The position numbers were made by a program, and so were the translations under genes. A DNA stretch of 12,307 bases from the NCBI GenBank assembly GCA_017619985.1, contig JAFZRG010000146.1:1-12307 (forward strand), read 5' to 3'. The stretch comes from Bacillota bacterium (lineage in GTDB: Bacteria > Bacillota > Clostridia > Peptostreptococcales > Anaerovoracaceae). The notes beneath the pieces are model-generated. The model was not told where the DNA came from, did no database searches, and saw nothing but the letters and a program-made list of their open reading frames with translations. This document shows, piece after piece, positions 6,513-12,307 of this stretch. How positions within the stretch are numbered: position 1 is the first letter of the stretch; each line of letters opens with the position of its first letter.

Positions 6513-6919
6513 GCGCGCCTGTCATCTTCGTCGTCTCCGGTGAGAAGAATTCCGGCAAGACAACGCTGATCGAGGCGGTCCTGCCCATCCTGGCGGAGCG
6601 CGGGTATCGCGTCGCTGTGATCAAACATGACGGCCATTCGTTCGAGCCGGACGTGGCGGGCACCGATACCCGCAGGTTTTACGATGCCGGCGCGATCGGC
6701 ACGGCGGTGTTCGACGGGGAAAAGTTCATGCTGGTCAGGCGTGCCGCTGTGACCGAAAAACAGCTGTTCGAGGCTTTTCCCGATGCGGATCTCATCCTGA
6801 TCGAGGGACTGAAGGATTCAGGGTATGCCAAGCTTCGCCTTGCGGCGGGCGAATGGATGGATCCGGCAGAAGCGGCAGACCGGATCGAGCAGACGGTACG
6901 GAGGCAGCATGAAAGATAA
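6509..6919 (+). CDS. mobB: Molybdopterin-guanine dinucleotide biosynthesis adaptor MobB (short form)
   Basis: A 136-residue P-loop protein, shorter than most MobB proteins (roughly 150-175). Motifs in order: Walker A GEKNSGKTT at 11-19, IKHDGH at 38-43, DTRRFYDAGA at 53-62, and DLILIEGLKDSGYAKL at 94-109, the MobB-type Walker B and following loop. MobB binds GTP and helps MobA attach GMP to Moco; no mobA is present in this window. The start is a GTG that overlaps the moaC stop (GTGA, 4 bases), with AGGGG 8 bases upstream. The missing length is in the C-terminal part, after the EGLKDS motif. The last 11 bases overlap the moaA start. The reading frame is intact, so I treat it as a compact functional form, not a pseudogene. 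Confidence 0.9.
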   Translation: MSAPVIFVVSGEKNSGKTTLIEAVLPILAERGYRVAVIKHDGHSFEPDVAGTDTRRFYDAGAIGTAVFDGEKFMLVRRAAVTEKQLFEAFPDADLILIEGLKDSGYAKLRLAAGEWMDPAEAADRIEQTVRRQHER

Positions 6920-7880
6920 GTACGGACGAACGATCGAATATCTGCGCATCTCGGTGACAGACCGCTGCAATCTGCGCTGCCTGCACTGCATGCCCGAAGA
7001 GGGCGTGGCCCTGATGCAGCACGCGGATATCCTCTCGTACGAGGAGATCGCGGCCGCAGCGGCAGAAGCGGCAAAGCTCGGCATCCGGCGCATTCGCCTG
7101 ACCGGCGGAGAGCCCCTGGTGCGGCCGCAGCTGCATAAGCTGGCCGGCATGCTGAAGGCGATCCCCGGAATCGAGAATGTCGTGCTGACGACCAATGCGG
7201 TCCTGCTGAAAGAACAGCTGCCGCAGCTGATCGAAGCGGGGCTGGATGGGGTCAACATCAGTCTGAACGCCATGGACCGTGAGGCTTACCTGGCCTTTAC
7301 CGGGCGGGACGAGTTCGACCGCGCCATGGAGGGCTTGTATGCCGCTTTGGATTGCCCGGACCTGAAAGTGAAGGTCAACTGCGTGCCGACGGCGGGCAGG
7401 GAGGAACAGCTGCTGAAACTGGCGCAGGTCGCCCGCGATACGCGCGCGGCGGTCCGCTTTATCGAGCTCATGCCCATCGGGATGGGAAGCATGGTGAAGG
7501 GGATCGCGAAGGAGGATTTGCTGAGGTTGCTGTCGGATCGATTCGGGCAGCCGGTTCCTGCAGGATCTGACAAGAAGGTGCAAGGGCCTGCAGAATACTA
7601 TCGTTATGATGGGTTTCAGTCTGATATCGGGTTTATCTCCGCAGTTTCGAATTGTTTCTGTGAGAAATGCAACCGCATCCGATTAACAGCGGACGGAAAG
7701 CTGAAAAGCTGCCTTGCTTTTCCCGCGGGGGAAGACGTGCGGGCGATCCTGAGAAGCGGTGCGGATCCGCAGGAACTGCGGAATGCCGTCATCCGCTGTA
7801 TAGAGAGTAAACCGGAACATCATTCTTTCGGGTCATCGGAGACGGAAGAGAGCCGTCTGATGTCCCAAATCGGAGGATAA
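6909..7880 (+). CDS. moaA: GTP 3',8-cyclase MoaA (radical SAM)
   Basis: A 323-residue MoaA. It uses S-adenosylmethionine radical chemistry to rearrange GTP to 3',8-cyclo-7,8-dihydro-GTP, the first Moco step. The N-terminal 4Fe-4S cluster ligands are C20, C24 and C27 (CNLRCLHC); TGGEPL (65-70) is the SAM-binding GGE motif. The second cluster has FCEKCNRIRLTADG with C251, C254 and C268 as ligands. The chain ends in Gly-Gly, the tail needed for activity in studied MoaA proteins. The ATG at 6909 lies inside the 3' end of mobB (11-base overlap), with GGAGG 4 bases upstream. Codons 7560-7720 are noticeably AT-richer than the rest of the gene, though the encoded cluster motif is intact. Confidence 0.97.
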   Translation: MKDKYGRTIEYLRISVTDRCNLRCLHCMPEEGVALMQHADILSYEEIAAAAAEAAKLGIRRIRLTGGEPLVRPQLHKLAGMLKAIPGIENVVLTTNAVLLKEQLPQLIEAGLDGVNISLNAMDREAYLAFTGRDEFDRAMEGLYAALDCPDLKVKVNCVPTAGREEQLLKLAQVARDTRAAVRFIELMPIGMGSMVKGIAKEDLLRLLSDRFGQPVPAGSDKKVQGPAEYYRYDGFQSDIGFISAVSNCFCEKCNRIRLTADGKLKSCLAFPAGEDVRAILRSGADPQELRNAVIRCIESKPEHHSFGSSETEESRLMSQIGG

Positions 7881-7881
7881 T

Positions 7882-8817
7882 ATGCCGAAAGTCGAATCCA
7901 TCTGCATCAGCGAGGTGCGCGGGACAAGGAAAAAACAGATCGAACAGGCGAACCTGATCAAGGACTGGGGCATCGAAGGCGACGCCCATGCCGGCAGCTG
8001 GCACCGGGCAGTCAGTCTGCTGTCGTACGAGAAGTTCGAAGAAGCCTGCGAAAGGTTCAGGGCGGCAGGGTACAAGGCGCTCGATCCAGGCGATTTCGCC
8101 GAAAACATCATGGTCTCCGGCATCGACTTCGCGAAGTTGCCCGTCGGCATCCGTTTCCGCTGCGGCAGCGCGGTGCTGCGCATGACCCAGATCGGCAAGG
8201 AATGCCATGCCGACTGCGAGATCCGGAAGGCTACAGGCGACTGCATCATGCCGCGGGAAGGCGTGTTCGCCGTGGTCGAGGAGGGCGGCTGCATACAGCC
8301 CGGCGACGAATTCGGCATTCTTCCGACGGTCGCCGTCATCACCGTGTCCGATTCCGGCGCGAAGGGCAAGAGAGAAGACAAAGCCGGTCCCGAGATCGTC
8401 AAGGCCATGGAAGACCTTGGTTACAAGGTCGGAGAGACACACATCGTTTCCGACGACAGGGAGACCCTCGCGAAACTGATGGCGGAGATCGCGGACGGGG
8501 GAAGGGCGCAGCTCATCCTGACGACGGGCGGCACAGGTTTTTCCCCGCGCGACAATACGCCGGAAGCAACCATAGACATTGCCGAAAAGATGGTGCCCGG
8601 CATCCCCGAAGCCATGCGCGCGTATTCCATGACCATCACGCCGCGGGGCATGCTGTCCAGAGGGACGGCGGCCATCCGTAAGCGGACACTGATCGTCAAT
8701 CTTCCCGGAAGCCCCAAAGCGGTGCGCGAGAACCTGGAGGTCCTCATACCTGCGCTGGGTCACGGGATCGAGATACTGGTGGGGGCGGCAGCGAACTGTG
8801 CCGCTCCGGAGAAATAA
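7882..8817 (+). CDS. MOSC domain-MogA fusion protein (molybdopterin adenylyltransferase)
   Basis: A 311-residue two-domain protein. Residues 1-147 form a MOSC domain with the signature GKECHADC at 105-112 and a second conserved block GDCIMPREGVFA at 119-130; MOSC domains, also found at the C-terminus of Moco sulfurase, are thought to carry sulfur or bind cofactor. Residues 148-311 form a complete MogA/MoaB domain, which adenylates molybdopterin: VAVITVSDSG at 150-159, TTGGTGFSPRDNTPEAT at 214-230, and NLPGSPKA at 273-280. The two domains join with only a short linker (GILPT). The start follows the moaA stop by 1 base, with GGAGG at 7872-7876. This is the only MogA-type adenylyltransferase domain in the window apart from the MoeA-like proteins. 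Confidence 0.93.
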   Translation: MPKVESICISEVRGTRKKQIEQANLIKDWGIEGDAHAGSWHRAVSLLSYEKFEEACERFRAAGYKALDPGDFAENIMVSGIDFAKLPVGIRFRCGSAVLRMTQIGKECHADCEIRKATGDCIMPREGVFAVVEEGGCIQPGDEFGILPTVAVITVSDSGAKGKREDKAGPEIVKAMEDLGYKVGETHIVSDDRETLAKLMAEIADGGRAQLILTTGGTGFSPRDNTPEATIDIAEKMVPGIPEAMRAYSMTITPRGMLSRGTAAIRKRTLIVNLPGSPKAVRENLEVLIPALGHGIEILVGAAANCAAPEK

Positions 8818-8838
8818 CTGCACGAAAGGAAGGAAAAC

Positions 8839-9642
8839 ATGAAGAAAGCATTTGCACTCATCCTGGCGCTTGCTATGGTCTTTGCCGTGACGGCCTGCAA
8901 GCCTCAGGTCATGGACGGGGACGGCATGGTCAACGAAGCCGAACCCTGCACGCTGGAAGTCTTCGCGGCGGCTTCCATGACCGAAACGCTCACCGAGCTG
9001 CAGAAGGTCTGGAACGAAAAGTATGAACCGGATATCGAACTGGTGTTCACGTTCGATTCCTCCGGCACGCTGAAGACGCAGATCGAGGAAGGCGCCGTCT
9101 GCGACGTTTTCATCTCCGCCGCGCAGAAGCAGATGAACCAGCTGGAAGAACTCGGCTTGATCGATACTCAAAGCCGCATCGACCTGCTGGAAAACAAGTG
9201 CACGCTGGTCGTTCCGGAAGGCAATCCTGCCGGCATTGAAAGCTATGAAGATCTCGGCACCGACAAGCTGACGAAAATCGCGCTGGGCAACTCCGACGTG
9301 CCCGTCGGCCAGTATTCCGAGGAGATCCTGACGTACATGGGCATCTGGGACGAGCTCAACAGCGCGCAGAAGATCACGTTCGGCGACAACGTCAAGACCG
9401 TGACCAAGACGGTCGCCGAGATGGGCGCGGACTGCGGCATCGTCTACGGTACGGATGCCGCCGCTGCCGGTCTGGAAGTCGTGGCCTATCCGCCTGAAGG
9501 CAGCCACAGCCCCATCATCTATCCGGCCGCCATCCTGGCGAACACGGAACATCCCGAGCAGGCAAACCGCTTCCTGACTTTCCTGCAGAGCGAAGACGCC
9601 AAAGCGGTGTTCGAAGCCGCCGGCTTTGCGATCGCACACTAG
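8839..9642 (+). CDS. modA: Molybdate ABC transporter substrate-binding lipoprotein ModA
   Basis: A 267-residue extracytoplasmic solute-binding lipoprotein. Residues 1-19 are a lipoprotein signal peptide (Lys-Lys, hydrophobic core, then VTAC), so C20 is the likely lipidated residue and membrane anchor. The mature part starts with a short acidic linker, then the ModA fold: LEVFAAASMTETL at 39-51, whose serine binds the oxyanion; DSSGTL around 73-78; and GAVCDVFISAAQKQM at 85-99. These motifs mark the ModA (molybdate, also tungstate) family and not TupA or WtpA. The ATG has a strong AAGGAAGGA (8827-8834). It starts 21 bases after the fusion gene stop and is followed by modB after 17 bases, so it belongs to the same operon. 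ModA delivers molybdate to the ModB channel. Confidence 0.95.
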   Translation: MKKAFALILALAMVFAVTACKPQVMDGDGMVNEAEPCTLEVFAAASMTETLTELQKVWNEKYEPDIELVFTFDSSGTLKTQIEEGAVCDVFISAAQKQMNQLEELGLIDTQSRIDLLENKCTLVVPEGNPAGIESYEDLGTDKLTKIALGNSDVPVGQYSEEILTYMGIWDELNSAQKITFGDNVKTVTKTVAEMGADCGIVYGTDAAAAGLEVVAYPPEGSHSPIIYPAAILANTEHPEQANRFLTFLQSEDAKAVFEAAGFAIAH

Positions 9643-9659
9643 TTCCCGAAAGGTGCCCC

Positions 9660-10316
9660 ATGGATTGGTACCCGCTGCTCAATTCCATACGCATCTCCCT
9701 GATCGCCGCCGTGATCACGTTCTTCGTCGGCATCGGCGCCGCTTATGCGCTGCGGAACGTCCGGCCCTGGCTGAAAGCGATCGTGGACTGTTTTCTGACG
9801 CTGCCGCTGGTGCTTCCGCCCACGGTCGTCGGCTTTTTCCTGCTGATGTCGCTCAGCCCGAAACGGCCGCTCGGCGCGTTCCTGCTGAACCGGTTCGGCA
9901 TCCGCGTCATCATGACTTGGCCGGCGTCCATCCTCGCGGTGGCGATCGTCACGTTCCCGCTGATGTACCGCACGGCGAGAGGGGCGTTCGAGAGCTTCGA
10001 CAAGGGGCTGGCGGATGCGGGATATTCGCTTGGCCTGAATAAACGGCAGGTATTCTGGCACATCATGCTGCCCTGCTGCAAAAAAGGCGTGCTGGCCGGC
10101 TTCGTGCTGGCATTCGCGCGCGGGCTCGGCGAGTACGGCGCTACGTCCATGGTCTCCGGTTATACCCCAGGCCGCACCGCGACCGTCTCCACGACCGTCT
10201 ATCAGCTGTGGAGGGAAGGGAACGATGCGCTCGCCTACAAATGGGTATTAGTCAATATTCTCATTTCCTTTATCTCTCTATATACTCTTAGTTATTTAGA
10301 GAAAAAGGACCATTGA
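9660..10316 (+). CDS. modB: Molybdate ABC transporter permease ModB
   Basis: A 218-residue inner-membrane permease of normal ModB length, with about five to six membrane segments. The EAA loop that contacts the ATPase is clear: GLADAGYSLGLNKRQVFWHIMLP (about residues 117-139), followed by LAFARGLGEYGATSMVSG, the ModB signature. The ATG at 9660 has AAAGGTG about 5-10 bases upstream. It works with ModA, and needs two copies of the ATPase ModC, which is not encoded here: the gene is followed by a 196-bp intergenic region and nifJ. The last 75 bases are strongly AT-rich with TTA, ATA and AGT codons, unlike the GC-rich rest. The C-terminal protein sequence still looks like ModB, so the gene appears complete. 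Confidence 0.94.
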   Translation: MDWYPLLNSIRISLIAAVITFFVGIGAAYALRNVRPWLKAIVDCFLTLPLVLPPTVVGFFLLMSLSPKRPLGAFLLNRFGIRVIMTWPASILAVAIVTFPLMYRTARGAFESFDKGLADAGYSLGLNKRQVFWHIMLPCCKKGVLAGFVLAFARGLGEYGATSMVSGYTPGRTATVSTTVYQLWREGNDALAYKWVLVNILISFISLYTLSYLEKKDH

Positions 10317-10326
10317 TCAGAACCGA

Positions 10327-10349
10327 GGGGTGCCCTGAGACAGGACCCC
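10327..10349 (+). other. Unassigned compact hairpin downstream of modB
   Basis: GGGGT (10327-10331) pairs with ACCCC (10345-10349) and CCTG (10334-10337) pairs with CAGG (10341-10344), with a triloop AGA and a 2-base bulge on the left. It has no T-run, so it is not a simple terminator. It lies between the modB stop and the operon terminator. Its role is unknown; it could stabilise the transcript 3' end or be a remnant of lost sequence. Confidence 0.5.
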
Positions 10350-10376
10350 GAGGATCTGTATGCAAAACTTTGCGCA

Positions 10377-10412
10377 AAACGACCGCAGAAATGCCTTCTG
10401 CGGTTGTTTTTT
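10377..10412 (+). terminator. Intrinsic terminator of the Moco operon
   Basis: ACCGCAGAA (10382-10390) pairs with TTCTGCGGT (10396-10404), loop ATGCC, and the stem extends outward through further pairs to 10409. A run of six T residues (10407-10412) follows directly. This closes the operon before the nifJ promoter. Confidence 0.92.
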
Positions 10413-10431
10413 GTGCTATTTGATATATAAT
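10404..10431 (+). promoter_or_regulatory. Predicted nifJ promoter
   Basis: A perfect TATAAT (10426-10431) lies in an AT-rich stretch. The best -35 candidate is TTGTTT (10404-10409, 16-bp spacing), a poor match that overlaps the end of the upstream terminator. Transcription would begin near 10438, giving a 5' leader of about 75 bases. The -10 box is convincing, the -35 box is not. Confidence 0.55.
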
Positions 10432-10433
10432 TA

Positions 10434-10457
10434 ACAGGGTATGTATTTATGCCCTGT
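10434..10457 (+). promoter_or_regulatory. Inverted repeat at the nifJ transcription start
   Basis: ACAGGG (10434-10439) is repeated inverted as CCCTGT (10452-10457); with one wobble pair the hairpin reaches 8 bp around an 8-base loop. It begins 2 bases after the TATAAT box, so it could be an operator that blocks the start site, or a 5' hairpin that protects the abundant nifJ mRNA. The T-rich sequence that follows (GTTTTCTATTGTTTT) could also make it a weak terminator. Confidence 0.5.
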
Positions 10458-10512
10458 GTTTTCTATTGTTTTACTTAACATTACTTATAAAAAGTAAAGG
10501 AGAAACGAAATC

Positions 10513-12307
10513 ATGGCAAAGAAATTCAAAACCATGGATGGCAACGCCGCAGCCGCATATGTCTCTTATGCGTTTACCGACGTTGCCGCGATTTTCCCCA
10601 TCACTCCGTCTTCCCCGATGGCTGAGATCGTGGACGACATGGCAGCGCATGGAGAAAAGAACCTGTTCGGTCAGGAAGTCCGCGTCGTAGAGATGCAGTC
10701 CGAAGGCGGCGCATCCGGTACGGTCCACGGCTCCCTCGCGGCCGGCGCTCTCACCACCACCTACACCGCATCCCAGGGCCTGCTCCTCATGATCCCCAAC
10801 ATGTATAAGATCGCAGGCGAACTTCTCCCCGGCGTGTTCCACGTGACCGCGAGAACCCTGGCTGCGCACGCACTGTGCATCTTCGGCGATCACTCCGACG
10901 TCATGGCCTGCCGCCAGACCGGTTTCGCCCTGCTGTGCTCCAGCTCCGTTCAGGAAGTCATGGATCTGGCAGCGATCGCCCACCTGTCCGCCATCAAGGG
11001 CAGAGTACCGTTCCTGCACTATTTCGACGGTTTCCGCACGTCCCACGAGATCCAGAAAATCGAAGTCGTGGACTATGATGTCTACAGGAAGCTGATCGAC
11101 ATGGATGCCGTCCAGGCCTTCAGAGACAGAGCCCTGAATCCCGAGCATCCCGTCATCCGCGGCACCGCTCAGAACCCGGATATCTTCTTCCAGGCCAGAG
11201 AAGCTGCGAACAAGTACTACGAAGCGCTGCCCGACATCGTTGCCGATTACATGAAGAAGCTCGGCAAGGAGATCGGCAGAAAGTATCAGCCGTTCGACTA
11301 TGTCGGCGCTCCCGACGCGGAGAACGTCATCGTCGCCATGGGCTCCGTCTGCGAAGCGATCGAAGAGACCCTGCCGCATCTGCTGGCTAAGGGCGAGAAG
11401 GTCGGCCTCGTCAAGGTCAGACTGTACAGACCCTGGTCTCCGAAGTACCTCAAGAAGGTCATGCCGAAGACCGTCAAGAAGATCGCCGTCCTCGACAGAA
11501 CGAAGGAACCCGGCGCCATGGGCGATCCTCTCTACATGGACCTCAAGACCATGTACTACACCGAAGAGAATGCGCCTGAGATCTACGGCGGCCGCTACGG
11601 CCTCGGCTCCAAGGACACCACGCCGGGCCAGATCGTCGCAGTCTACAACAATCTGAAGGCAAAGAAGCCCAAGAACAACTTCACCATCGGCATCGACGAC
11701 GACCTGTACGGCACTTCTCTGAAGACCGTCAAGATCGCGACCGAGCCCGAAGGCACCTATCGCTGCAAGTTCTGGGGTCTGGGCTCCGACGGCACGGTCG
11801 GCGCCAACAAGCAGGCCATCAAGATCATCGGCGACAACACCGACATGTATGCCCAGGGCTACTTCTCCTATGACTCCAAGAAGTCCGGCGGCATCACCGT
11901 TTCTCACCTGAGATTCGGTAAGAACCCGATCAAGTCCACCTACCTCATCACCGAGGCGGACTTCGTCGCATGCCACAACGAATCCTACGTCCATGCATAC
12001 GACGTCCTGGCCGGTCTGAAGAAGGGCGGCACGTTCCTGCTGAACTGCACTTGGGACGACGCGGCGCTCGAAGAGCATCTGCCCGCTTCCATGAAGCAGT
12101 ACATCGCAAAGAACAAGATCAATTTCTATACCATCGACGCCACCAAGCTCGGCATCGAGATCGGCCTCGGCAACAGGATCAACATGATCATGCAGATGGC
12201 ATTCTTCCACCTCTCAGAGGTAATTCCCGAAGCAGATGCTGTTAAATACCTCAAAGACTCCATCGAGCATACCTACGGCAAGAAGGGCAAGGATATCGTA
12301 GACATGA
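10513..12307 (+). CDS. nifJ: Pyruvate:ferredoxin (flavodoxin) oxidoreductase, N-terminal half
   Basis: The frame is open from the ATG at 10513 to the window edge, so 598 residues of a roughly 1170-residue single-chain enzyme are seen. It oxidises pyruvate with CoA to acetyl-CoA, CO2 and reduced ferredoxin, the central energy step of fermentative anaerobes. Domain I (about 1-250) has FPITPSSPMAE at 28-38 with T31, plus E64 and R114, all at the same numbers as the pyruvate- and TPP-contacting residues of the Desulfovibrio africanus enzyme. Domain II (about 260-400) ends near the DRTKEPGAMGDPLY segment, and a gamma-like domain III starts near 414. The ferredoxin-like and TPP domains lie beyond the window. 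AAGGAGA sits 10 bases before the ATG. Arginine is mainly AGA, unlike the flanking genes, as expected for a highly expressed gene. Confidence 0.96.
   Translation, partial: MAKKFKTMDGNAAAAYVSYAFTDVAAIFPITPSSPMAEIVDDMAAHGEKNLFGQEVRVVEMQSEGGASGTVHGSLAAGALTTTYTASQGLLLMIPNMYKIAGELLPGVFHVTARTLAAHALCIFGDHSDVMACRQTGFALLCSSSVQEVMDLAAIAHLSAIKGRVPFLHYFDGFRTSHEIQKIEVVDYDVYRKLIDMDAVQAFRDRALNPEHPVIRGTAQNPDIFFQAREAANKYYEALPDIVADYMKKLGKEIGRKYQPFDYVGAPDAENVIVAMGSVCEAIEETLPHLLAKGEKVGLVKVRLYRPWSPKYLKKVMPKTVKKIAVLDRTKEPGAMGDPLYMDLKTMYYTEENAPEIYGGRYGLGSKDTTPGQIVAVYNNLKAKKPKNNFTIGIDDDLYGTSLKTVKIATEPEGTYRCKFWGLGSDGTVGANKQAIKIIGDNTDMYAQGYFSYDSKKSGGITVSHLRFGKNPIKSTYLITEADFVACHNESYVHAYDVLAGLKKGGTFLLNCTWDDAALEEHLPASMKQYIAKNKINFYTIDATKLGIEIGLGNRINMIMQMAFFHLSEVIPEADAVKYLKDSIEHTYGKKGKDIVDM

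Noticed and set aside
7789..9639. Long open frame on the minus strand opposite the MOSC-MogA gene and modA (616 codons)
   Set aside because: Antisense to well-supported genes in a GC-rich genome; no domain or plausible start was seen.
10466..10483. Possible Rex-repressor site (TTGTTTTACTTAACAT) upstream of nifJ
   Set aside because: Half sites TTGTT and AACA are present, but the spacing is 2 bases shorter than in the Rex consensus and the right half is imperfect.
10471..12210. Long open frame on the minus strand opposite nifJ (579 codons)
   Set aside because: The plus strand encodes pyruvate:ferredoxin oxidoreductase with catalytic residues in place; the opposite frame is a composition artefact.

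Overview
The window looks like chromosome from a high-GC anaerobic Bacillota, probably class Clostridia. The evidence is strong AGGAGG-type ribosome binding sites, a single-chain pyruvate:ferredoxin oxidoreductase, a TIGR02206/YwaF-type membrane protein, a clostridial-type molybdopterin-binding protein with a C-terminal cysteine cluster, and short tightly packed operons. No species can be named from the sequence. No tRNA, rRNA, CRISPR array, transposase or phage gene was seen.

Layout. (1) 2-454, plus strand: the C-terminal end of a flavin-dependent amine-oxidase-like oxidoreductase, closed by a bidirectional terminator (474-501). (2) 516-1948, minus strand: a two-gene operon of a THUMP-domain RNA methyltransferase (RlmL/YpsC type) and a 92-residue protein of unknown function. 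It is read from a promoter at 1980-2008 that lies back to back with a plus-strand promoter at 2016-2044. (3) 2064-3466, plus strand: a YwaF-type membrane protein overlapping a GNAT acetyltransferase that carries an N-terminal Sm-like domain. (4) 3486-10412, plus strand: a molybdenum cofactor (Moco) operon. Its order is extended -10 promoter, Moco-type riboswitch with a terminator, MoeA-like protein, moeA, moaC, mobB, moaA, MOSC-MogA fusion, modA, modB, terminator. (5) 10426-end, plus strand: promoter, 5' hairpin and the first half of nifJ.

The Moco operon joins metal supply to cofactor synthesis. ModA and ModB import molybdate. MoaA and MoaC turn GTP into cyclic pyranopterin monophosphate. 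The MogA domain adenylates molybdopterin and MoeA inserts molybdenum. MobB is linked to the guanine dinucleotide form, and the MOSC domain may act as a sulfur or cofactor carrier. Genes overlap or abut (4-nt and 11-nt overlaps, 1-nt gaps), which suggests translational coupling. The leader appears to sense the end product: a GAAA tetraloop and an 11-nt tetraloop-receptor-like element can be traced in it, followed by mutually exclusive hairpins ending in an intrinsic terminator. Not found in this window: molybdopterin synthase (moaD/moaE), mobA, and the transporter ATPase modC.

The most notable points are the riboswitch and its antiterminator ladder, the cysteine-tailed MoeA-like protein as first gene, the MOSC-MogA fusion, the Sm-GNAT fusion, the missing modC at an abrupt AT-rich boundary, and two unassigned hairpins between modB and the nifJ start. 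I did not find a clearly undescribed biological system.
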